Source of the DNA: Paenibacillus wynnii
Lineage (GTDB): Bacteria > Bacillota > Bacilli > Paenibacillales > Paenibacillaceae
Assembly (NCBI RefSeq): GCF_000757885.1
Contig: NZ_JQCR01000003.1
Location: 496,001-560,000, forward strand
Direction: 5' to 3'
Length of the DNA: 64,000 bases
Part shown: one piece after another, positions 17,460-23,482 of the stretch
How positions within the stretch are numbered: position 1 is the stretch's first letter
Layout of the letters: each line of letters starts with the position of its first letter
The notes under the pieces: generated by a model
Databases searched by the model: none
Seen by the model: the letters and a program-made list of their open reading frames with translations, nothing else
What the model was told of the DNA's origin: nothing
Translations under genes and position numbers: made by a program

Positions 17460-17543
17460 ATGGAGGTTTATCAAGCGTTGTCACTGATGTTCATGTTTGG
17501 CATGTTCATTATTGCTCTGCTAAATTACCTCAAAAAGAAATAG
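17460..17543 (+). CDS. Putative holin-like toxin peptide (type I toxin, Hol-Tox family), 27 aa
   Basis: The reading frame encodes MEVYQALSLMFMFGMFIIAL followed by LNYLKKK. A short start, one membrane helix and a basic tail are characteristic of the Hol-Tox family of type I toxins in Bacillota, usually silenced by an antisense RNA. GGGAGGTGA lies at normal distance before the ATG. Two strong hairpins follow (17538-17574 and 17596-17618). It sits between attL and the integrase, where an addiction peptide would stabilise the element. Family recognition is good; toxicity is inferred. Confidence 0.8.
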   Translation: MEVYQALSLMFMFGMFIIALLNYLKKK

Positions 17544-17618
17544 GCCGCCCTCTGTCCAGGATAGCGACCTATTTCTGTGGGTAGTGCCTGTTTAAAGCCG
17601 CCGCCCTTAAAAGCGGCT
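17538..17618. ncRNA. Structured 3' region of the toxin, candidate antisense RNA overlap
   Basis: AAATAGG/CCTATTT (17538-17544 with 17568-17574) encloses a GC-rich stem, and AGCCGC/GCGGCT (17596-17601 with 17613-17618) forms a second stem. In related type I systems the antitoxin RNA is transcribed convergently over this region. On the minus strand a TATAGT word near 17684 and TACAAT near 17660 could serve as its promoter. The RNA itself is inference. Confidence 0.4.
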
Positions 17619-17756
17619 ATTGCACCGGGGAGTCGTGTTAGCGCACGGCTCTCTTTGCATTGTACGTCTTTTGTACCTTTACTATACCACAAGTGGATTT
17701 ATTAAATAAACATATATACAATTCAAAAATTACTCATTTCTCCTAATGGAGCTTCT

Positions 17757-18959
17757 TTAAATGCTACTCTGCCTGCTGGCCTTCAGCATCTTATCGAATA
17801 TGCCAGCTGCCGCCTGGTCGGCTTCGCGGAGCGCGTGTGTATAGATGTTTAAGGTTGTGCTGATATTGGCATGGCCAAGGCGTGCCTGGATGATCTTTGC
17901 GTGCAACCCTTGATTCAGCAGAAGCGTTGCGGAAGTGTGGCGCAGGGCGTGAAAATTAACATACCGGAGATTGTGGCGCTTAGTAAAGCGGGTCCACCAT
18001 GTTTTGACGCTGTATGGATTCAGCGGCTTTCCTTTCCAAGAATTAAACACGAAAAATTGTTCGCCGCCTTCCCATAGATCGGCGCAGGCCAATCGTTCTT
18101 CGTTGCATTTGGCCTTGTAAGATCGGAGATCCGGAATGAGGGAGAGAGGAAGCTCAATGCGGCGTTTAGAGGCTTTGGTTTTTGGCTCCTTCAGCTCATA
18201 ACCGCTTTTGGTGAAACTCAAGCTCTGTAAAACATCCATTGTGCCCGCATCCAGATTGATATTCTTCCATTCCAAACCCAGCAGTTCGCCGCGGCGTAAG
18301 CCCGTTGTAAGGGCCAGCGTAATCATTAGGCACCAAGAATCCTTTTCAGCTTCCAGAAGGGTGAAGATGTGATCTGTTTCCTGTTGAGTATAAACGTTTA
18401 ATTCTCGTGGTTCGTCTCGAGGCTTCTTCACGCCATCCATCGGATTGACTTTGAGCAGCTTCCAGTCCACGGCACGGCTAAAGATATTCCTAAGCACCCT
18501 GTGGAGGTATTGAACAGTGCCTGCAGACAGAGTGCCCTCCTTACCGTCTTTTCGCTCCCCGGTGGAGAGCCTATCCATCAAGTCTACAAGGTGGAGCGTC
18601 TTTATAGCATCCAGTTTCATATGGCCCAGTTCGGGTATAATTCGGCTGTGCAAGTGAATCATGTATATCTCCAGCGTAGCTTTCCCTAACTGCTTCTCCG
18701 CGTATTTGCTCCGCCATTCCTCAGTAAAGGCTAAAAAGGTCAGCTTCTGCGGTGCGATAAATTCCCCGGCCTGAACCTCTTCACGGAACTTCGCAAACTC
18801 AGTATCTAAGTGATCCTGAAGCCGCTTCTTGGTCTTCAGTAAAGCTTCATCGGTTATGGTTAATGTCTTGGTGCGGCGGCCATATTTGCCGTTCGCCTGA
18901 ACGCCGGTATAGACGGTGAAGCACCAGGAGTTGTCGCCGCGTTTTTGAATGTTCGCCAC
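17757..18959 (-). CDS. Integrase (tyrosine recombinase) of the satellite-like element
   Basis: The 400-residue protein has an N-terminal arm-binding domain (about 1-55, starting NIQKRGDNSW), a SAM-like core-binding domain (about 70-175) and a catalytic domain with TTGLRRGELLG, KTKASKRRIEL, HALRHTSAT, RLGHANIS and the Tyr of NIYTH. This is the phage/ICE integrase type that needs arm sites. It starts at GTG with AAAGGAG ten bases upstream. It lies at the left end of the element with its 3' end toward attL, and should catalyse recombination in the tRNA-Val 3' half. Confidence 0.92.
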   Translation of the reverse strand: MANIQKRGDNSWCFTVYTGVQANGKYGRRTKTLTITDEALLKTKKRLQDHLDTEFAKFREEVQAGEFIAPQKLTFLAFTEEWRSKYAEKQLGKATLEIYMIHLHSRIIPELGHMKLDAIKTLHLVDLMDRLSTGERKDGKEGTLSAGTVQYLHRVLRNIFSRAVDWKLLKVNPMDGVKKPRDEPRELNVYTQQETDHIFTLLEAEKDSWCLMITLALTTGLRRGELLGLEWKNINLDAGTMDVLQSLSFTKSGYELKEPKTKASKRRIELPLSLIPDLRSYKAKCNEERLACADLWEGGEQFFVFNSWKGKPLNPYSVKTWWTRFTKRHNLRYVNFHALRHTSATLLLNQGLHAKIIQARLGHANISTTLNIYTHALREADQAAAGIFDKMLKASRQSSI

Positions 18960-19026
18960 TGTGGATGTGCTCCTTTCAATTAGGGTGTCGGTTAAGTCTA
19001 CACCCCCTGCAAATTACGAAAAGCTA

Positions 19027-19293
19027 TTATTGTTCTTCGAGCCACTGTTCAAGAAATTCACGAGTCTCGCGGACTGGATAGTACCATTTGCCACCTACCT
19101 TGCGTTTGGGGAAGCGGGGATCGAAGAAGAAAGTTTCCTGAATTGTACCCCAGCTCATGCAAGTCCGCTTCTTGAGCTCCGCTGAGTCCCAAAAGACGAA
19201 TTCGAAATCCATCTCATGGACTTGCTCAGCAATATGTTGACTGCATAGTTTGAGTAGTGCTGCTTTGTCCAAGTCAACTGAAATGTTGAACAA
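19027..19293 (-). CDS. Xis-like DNA-binding protein, 88 aa
   Basis: The product has an acidic N-terminus and a C-terminal winged-helix of excisionase type: AELKKRTCMSWGTIQETFF, then DPRFPKRKVGGKWYYPV and ETREFLEQWL. The family occurs in Bacillales prophages beside integrases. The likely start is TTG with AAGGATG upstream, which is not strong. Position just upstream of the integrase on the same strand suggests a recombination directionality factor. Confidence 0.65.
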   Translation of the reverse strand: MFNISVDLDKAALLKLCSQHIAEQVHEMDFEFVFWDSAELKKRTCMSWGTIQETFFFDPRFPKRKVGGKWYYPVRETREFLEQWLEEQ

Positions 19294-19408
19294 GAGGCGC
19301 TCACATCCTTCTGAGGGTTCTTTGATACGCTACGAGATAGGGAATGTATGTTTGGTTAAAGGGTTATGTATGAAGAAGACTGCCAAAACAGTATTTTAAA
19401 GCGTTATG

Positions 19409-20110
19409 TTATTCTTCGCCGGGTTCGCTGGCAGGTTTCTGATATTCCGGAAAGAGAGCCTTCAGCATGTCCAGGACGCGCTGTCGGTCTTGATCGGTGA
19501 GAGGATGACCGTTGTAGGTGAGTTTGTTTTGAGTAAGGTATGTGCTTAACTCTTTTGCCAGTATTTGTTCTCTTTTAAGCAAACGTAAATTTATGTCGTC
19601 CTCAGCTACTTTTTCAAGAAGTGCAAGTAGATTTTCAATTTTCCCCGTTTCTTCCCAAACAGCGATTCGAGGTATTGCGTCTCCGTCGGGTTCTACGTCA
19701 TATAGATGCCGCTTTAAATCGGATATGGAGATGTCAGCACCTTTTATTGCATCAATAAGTTCTTTGTGAAACTCTTGTGCCGCCTCCTGTGTAAATTTGT
19801 TCGTGTGTTTTATTTCTTTTAATACATCAACTATTGCAGCACCAATTTTTGATGACACGTAATAAAAATGATCTTGTGGGATTAGGTGTTCAGATACATA
19901 ATCTGCCTTATTCATTAATTCCACATAATCGACACCCAGTGGAGCTGATAATTTTTTCAGTATCTCGGGAGAAGGGGCGCCACGTTTCCCGTTCTCAACA
20001 TTAGTTATGTACGTTTGGCTTACTCCTGAGATTTTAGCAAGCTGTTTTAAGGTTAGATTCTTTGCTTTTCTTTTTTCCCTAATAAAAATACCGAAATCAC
20101 TATCTTCCAT
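19409..20110 (-). CDS. CI-like phage repressor (XRE family)
   Basis: The 233-residue product has an N-terminal XRE HTH (about 5-62; LKQLAKISGVSQTYITNVEN) and a helical C-terminal region without the Ser/Lys pair of self-cleaving repressors. AAGGAGG nine bases before the ATG at 20110 fixes the start; a TTG eight codons earlier would put that site inside the gene. It is transcribed away from the Cro-like gene, and four TCTCAA operators lie between them. Lack of a LexA-type protease suggests control by an antirepressor or by a helper-phage protein, as in phage satellites; this is inference. Confidence 0.85.
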   Translation of the reverse strand: MEDSDFGIFIREKRKAKNLTLKQLAKISGVSQTYITNVENGKRGAPSPEILKKLSAPLGVDYVELMNKADYVSEHLIPQDHFYYVSSKIGAAIVDVLKEIKHTNKFTQEAAQEFHKELIDAIKGADISISDLKRHLYDVEPDGDAIPRIAVWEETGKIENLLALLEKVAEDDINLRLLKREQILAKELSTYLTQNKLTYNGHPLTDQDRQRVLDMLKALFPEYQKPASEPGEE

Positions 20111-20128
20111 TGTGGTTCGCCTCCTTAG

Positions 20129-20232
20129 TCTCAATAGTAAATCATTTTGATCTCAAAAGAAACTTTTTTCTTTACAGATTAACTCGAAAAAGGTATAGTC
20201 TCAATAGAGATTTAAATAAATCTCAAATAAGA
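20129..20232. promoter_or_regulatory. Divergent switch region: four operators and a plus-strand promoter
   Basis: TCTCAATAG (20129), TCTCAAAAGA (20151), TCTCAATAGAGA (20199) and TCTCAAATAAGA (20221) are four copies of one operator. A sigma-A-type promoter TTTACA (20171-20176), 17-bp spacer, TATAGT (20194-20199) directs the rightward genes and overlaps the third operator. Repressor binding should therefore shut the rightward lytic or replication operon. Confidence 0.8.
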
Positions 20233-20250
20233 TTAAAGGGGTGATGATAC

Positions 20251-20484
20251 GTGAAAGCCACTATCAAGATGGAAAAGCTTGCAGAGTTGATGTTCCGCCG
20301 TGGATGGTCCCGCAGGCAGTTGGCCAAAAACGCCGGTATCGGTGAAGTGACCGCTCAGCAGATCTGCAACGGGCAGCGCAACCCCAGCCCCCCCGTGGTC
20401 AAGAAACTGACGGATGCCTTTGGTGTTGACTTCTCCGAGCTGTTTGATCTGGAGCAAGAAGACCGCGCTGATCAGGGAGCCTAG
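20251..20484 (+). CDS. Cro-like XRE regulator, 77 aa
   Basis: The product is a single XRE HTH domain (about 8-62; RRQLAKNAGIGEVTAQQICN) with a short acidic tail. It starts at GTG after AAGGGGTGATG. It is the first gene rightward from the operator region, facing the CI-like repressor, so the two should form a genetic switch. Confidence 0.82.
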   Translation: MKATIKMEKLAELMFRRGWSRRQLAKNAGIGEVTAQQICNGQRNPSPPVVKKLTDAFGVDFSELFDLEQEDRADQGA

Positions 20485-20487
20485 GTC

Positions 20488-20607
20488 ATGAGGCTTTACG
20501 GTGTTCGTGTAAACGGAAGGTTGTATGTTCGGACGCGCGGTCAGAACTTAATTGCACTGGAGCTATTAGTGCAGATTTCTCCATTATGCAGCTTTGACAG
20601 GAAATAA
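20488..20607 (+). CDS. Small hypothetical protein, 39 aa
   Basis: An ATG four bases after the Cro-like stop, with GGGAG eight bases upstream, opens a 40-codon frame (MRLYGVRVNGRLYVRTRGQN at the start). The tight spacing and site favour translation. No family is known to me. Confidence 0.45.
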   Translation: MRLYGVRVNGRLYVRTRGQNLIALELLVQISPLCSFDRK

Positions 20608-20639
20608 ATCATTTATACCAAGAGAGGAGGTCAATAGCT

Positions 20640-20969
20640 TTGAATGATCTGGAGTACACAGCTGCACAACGACGCCGGGAATTGGCACTAAAGTATTTTC
20701 CTCAGGGGATGGAGTACGGCATGATCGCATTGCTGGATGAGGTAGAGCAGTTCCTGATTAAAGCCTACCACGCGGGCCAGCAAGCGGCAGACAAGCTGTC
20801 GCCGCAAGCGTGGAGCAATCAGACAGCCGCTGGTTATACGATCATGGCTGCGGAGGGTGCGGGGTTCACAGAAGGACAGATTCAAGCCCTGGTGAACAGA
20901 CTCCATAACCGCTTCGACATGGTCACTCAGGAAGAGGCAGCGGCTCATTATCGTAAGTCGCCATATTAA
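20640..20969 (+). CDS. Hypothetical protein, 109 aa
   Basis: The start is TTG after GAGAGGAGG. The product is helical, with no membrane segment and a C-terminal ALVNRLHNRFDMVTQEEAAAHY stretch split by charged residues. It belongs to a run of closely spaced small genes between the switch and the primase-helicase. Function unknown. Confidence 0.6.
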   Translation: MNDLEYTAAQRRRELALKYFPQGMEYGMIALLDEVEQFLIKAYHAGQQAADKLSPQAWSNQTAAGYTIMAAEGAGFTEGQIQALVNRLHNRFDMVTQEEAAAHYRKSPY

Positions 20970-20985
20970 GAGAGGAGAAGCAGCC

Positions 20986-21186
20986 ATGCAGGATACAAGA
21001 AAACAAGCTATTTTTCAGGCCATATCCGGTTCGCATGGCGGTCAGCTTCTGGAGCTGGCCAGAGAGCAGTTGCAACTGGCAAGAGAATTACCGCCAGAAC
21101 CTGCATTGCTAGTTCTGGAATCAGGCAGATATCTCCATGCGGATGCTAGGGAGATTATATTAGTCCGCATCGAAGTTCTGCGGTAG
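20986..21186 (+). CDS. Hypothetical protein, 66 aa
   Basis: GAGAGGAGAAGCAGCC precedes the ATG. The product is two amphipathic helices followed by a beta-type end (GRYLHADAREIILVRIEVL). It follows the 109-aa gene by 16 bases in the same operon. No family recognised. Confidence 0.55.
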   Translation: MQDTRKQAIFQAISGSHGGQLLELAREQLQLARELPPEPALLVLESGRYLHADAREIILVRIEVLR

Positions 21187-21226
21187 GAGCAGGCGTTAAT
21201 CATTAAGTTTGAAGGCGGTGGGCAGT

Positions 21227-21838
21227 ATGGCAGATAAGTTGAGCGAACATCAGATCCAGGACAAAGCTGCAACTCTCCGGGAGCGGCTTGGCGGAACAAT
21301 CTTTGGCTATCCAATTCACGAGAATAACCCGCATTCTCCATATGCAGTGGTTGTGTATGCTGCAGGTCATTATCACGTTTATCCGGAAGCAAAGGATATT
21401 TCTTTTGCTGCACTTGGTGTGAAGACCATTCTTGAACAATTCCAGAAAAGCGGGCTGTCAGTCAATTATACGGATGCCGTGCGGCTCGTTTCTTACGAAG
21501 CACAGGTTAATGCACCAGACGTTACGATGCGTCGTCTCCGTGATAGCCAGGCCGATTACAGCACAACTGAAGCAGGGACTGAACTGATTAGCGGAAAAGG
21601 CGCGGTGAAAATGGCCTATTTTGGAATGGTAGATGATAGGAATCCAAAGTGCGGTCAGCTCATGGACCAGTATTACAAGTTGCTTGCATCTCGCAGGTAT
21701 GGAAAAACGGCAGCTGCAATCAAGCAGGAGGTCAGGAAGATGAACAGGGATCAGGCTACTGGTTGGATTGAGAGAACCTATTCGAAGTATCTCAAGGGCG
21801 AGGATATCGCGATTCTTGAACTGTTCCGGAATTTGTAG
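21227..21838 (+). CDS. Hypothetical protein, 203 aa
   Basis: The ATG at 21227 (MADKLSEHQ) is preferred, with AAGGCGG eight bases upstream; a TTG six codons earlier has no clear site. The product has an alpha/beta N-terminal half with PYAVVVYAAGHYHVYPEA (about 39-56) and a helical C-terminal half rich in charge. Nothing diagnostic is seen. It lies in the early operon of the element. Confidence 0.55.
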   Translation: MADKLSEHQIQDKAATLRERLGGTIFGYPIHENNPHSPYAVVVYAAGHYHVYPEAKDISFAALGVKTILEQFQKSGLSVNYTDAVRLVSYEAQVNAPDVTMRRLRDSQADYSTTEAGTELISGKGAVKMAYFGMVDDRNPKCGQLMDQYYKLLASRRYGKTAAAIKQEVRKMNRDQATGWIERTYSKYLKGEDIAILELFRNL

Positions 21839-21850
21839 GAGGCGTTGTAG

Positions 21851-21916
21851 ATGGATTTTGTGGACAGTAGAAAATGGAAGATCGTCTTACGCAGTATCCT
21901 TGGCCGGGTCGCGTAA
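21851..21916 (+). CDS. Possible micro-ORF, 21 aa
   Basis: An ATG with AGGAGGCG eight bases upstream opens 22 codons (MDFVDSRKWKIVLRSILGRV start). The second half lies in a perfect inverted repeat, so the signal may instead be the hairpin. Real expression is uncertain. Confidence 0.25.
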   Translation: MDFVDSRKWKIVLRSILGRVA

Positions 21917-21923
21917 GACGATC
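21880..21923. repeat. Perfect 13-bp inverted repeat, 18-base loop
   Basis: GATCGTCTTACGC (21880-21892) and GCGTAAGACGATC (21911-21923) are perfect reverse complements. No T tract follows, so it is not a normal terminator. It lies in the only sizeable gap (21839-22016) of the early operon and could be an RNA control element or a protein site. Confidence 0.75.
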
Positions 21924-22016
21924 ATCAAAATAAAACTATGGGTGCTCTTGGCGTCAATTATACCTTCATACTTCTTTAATGGTCAAGAGTGAGGCCCGAT
22001 CTCAGGAGGAATCACC

Positions 22017-22664
22017 ATGTCAACTATCTCACCTAAAACAGAATCAAAGGCGGAGTTTCTGGCTTCCAGCTTCACAAGAATTATTGCAAATGGAAAACTG
22101 CATGCGCTGTTCAACCTCGTTATGGCTGAAGGCCGGCGCATTCTGGATGATGACAATTATGAGTCCGTTGATCAGAAGCGGTATGTCCTGAATACCACAT
22201 TGGGCGAAACGAAGCAAGCTTTGGCCATTGCTGCTAAACGCACGATTCGCTGCTGCGGATACCCGCTAGAGGCTCGGGGCGGTTATGACCGTAAAACAGA
22301 CCATCATTCACTGCTGGTCCGCTGCACTGACTGTGGCTGTACGTTGTATGTGGAAGAGCAGGGAGAGCGTAGATACGTCCCTGGGAAGCCTGACCGTCAA
22401 CCTGTATTTGTGCCGAAGAGGGCAGCGCGGGCTAATATCACGTTGCGTATGGCCCGGGAGCGTGCTGGGTATACCGAAGTGGCAGCGGCCAAACTGCTTG
22501 GAATCAAAACCAAGAGGCTGAGGGAGCTGGAAATGGACTGCAGTAAGACCCGCCTCGATCTGACAGAGAGATTTTGTGAATTGTACCGCTGCTTCTCGCT
22601 GGATCAGATTCATTGGGGCCGGGAGGACGCATACAAGCAGAAAGGAGAAGTGAGCCATGCATGA
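22017..22664 (+). CDS. Zinc-ribbon plus HTH protein, 215 aa
   Basis: The start has AGGAGGAATCACC directly upstream. Residues about 75-115 carry CC and CTDCGC cysteines, consistent with a small zinc ribbon, and the C-terminal part (about 140-195; ERAGYTEVAAAKLLGIKTKR) is an XRE-like HTH. The combination suggests a DNA-binding regulator. It overlaps the next gene by eight bases, so it is translationally coupled to an excisionase-type gene. Confidence 0.6.
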   Translation: MSTISPKTESKAEFLASSFTRIIANGKLHALFNLVMAEGRRILDDDNYESVDQKRYVLNTTLGETKQALAIAAKRTIRCCGYPLEARGGYDRKTDHHSLLVRCTDCGCTLYVEEQGERRYVPGKPDRQPVFVPKRAARANITLRMARERAGYTEVAAAKLLGIKTKRLRELEMDCSKTRLDLTERFCELYRCFSLDQIHWGREDAYKQKGEVSHA

Positions 22665-22857
22665 AACTCAGCAGGCACCAGTGCAGCGGCAGACTATAAC
22701 TGTTAAAGAGGCTGCTGAACTGCTCGGGGTATCCCAAACGACAGTATACGCGATGGTAAGGCAGGGACAAATACCTGCAGTGAGGGTGCGTTCGCGTATT
22801 TTCTTTACTCGCTTAGCTTTGGAAGAGTGGCTGCGGAGCGGCGGGGTGACAGCATGA
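22657..22857 (+). CDS. Excisionase-family HTH protein, 66 aa
   Basis: This is a compact MerR/Xis-type winged helix: TVKEAAELLGVSQTTVYAMV, GQIPAVRVRSRIFF and LEEWLRSGG, matching HTH_17/excisionase proteins over the full length. The start overlaps the previous gene and the stop overlaps the next ATG (ATGA). Such proteins act as recombination directionality factors or small regulators; it is the first of a set of such genes in this element. Confidence 0.8.
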   Translation: MHETQQAPVQRQTITVKEAAELLGVSQTTVYAMVRQGQIPAVRVRSRIFFTRLALEEWLRSGGVTA

Positions 22858-23069
22858 ATGACCAACAACGTAAAGCCTTAATTGAAATGACGTTACTGAC
22901 CGGCTGGAAGTATTCGATTTTAAACGAAGCAATGTCCCTCTTGACTGATCAGAGCTATACGCGTGAACAAGCGGGTCAGAAGCTGCTGGAAGTCGTAGCT
23001 GATATGGGGGACAGTGAACAGGCTTACTTATCTACTGCGTTCGGATTCGAAACTGAGAAAGACCATTAA
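22854..23069 (+). CDS. Hypothetical protein, 71 aa
   Basis: The ATG overlaps the stop of the Xis-like gene as ATGA, with GGGGTGA upstream. The product is helical and acidic (ALIEMTLLTGWKYSILNEAM). It belongs to the early operon; function unknown. Confidence 0.6.
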   Translation: MNDQQRKALIEMTLLTGWKYSILNEAMSLLTDQSYTREQAGQKLLEVVADMGDSEQAYLSTAFGFETEKDH

Positions 23070-23131
23070 GAGCGCAGCATTAAGTCGTCGCAAGCAGTTA
23101 GCCTGGAACAAGTAGAAAGGAGTTGAAACGC

Positions 23132-23482
23132 TTGAAGACTGTAAGATTATCACTCATAAACCGGCAGGGGCAAATTATCAACACTTGGTCCATTCCTTAC
23201 GCCCGCCGCATTGCCGCACTTGATGTGGCAATGGATAGAGCCGAGGAAGAAGGGCATGCCGGAGTTTTATGGTCGGTGTTCAATAAGGGGAAAACACAGG
23301 AGTTTGCTTTCGACTCACATAATCCATGGGCGATTGCTCTATTTGCTGCTCAGATTCAGCCCTTCATGACTAAGCATGGCACACTTGATATAGATCGCTT
23401 CATGCGGCAACCGGCAAAGGGGGCAGGAGCGGATGCAACAACAGGGTATAACCGGGCAAGATACCAAGCCAGTCGTTCATGA
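23132..23482 (+). CDS. Hypothetical protein, 116 aa, before the primase-helicase
   Basis: The TTG at 23132 is chosen because AAAGGAG lies nine bases upstream; a TTG three codons earlier overlaps that site. The product starts with beta strands (TVRLSLINRQGQIINTW) and has a helical end. It overlaps the primase-helicase gene by 50 bases, so the two are coupled. It may be an accessory replication factor by context only. Confidence 0.6.
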   Translation: MKTVRLSLINRQGQIINTWSIPYARRIAALDVAMDRAEEEGHAGVLWSVFNKGKTQEFAFDSHNPWAIALFAAQIQPFMTKHGTLDIDRFMRQPAKGAGADATTGYNRARYQASRS

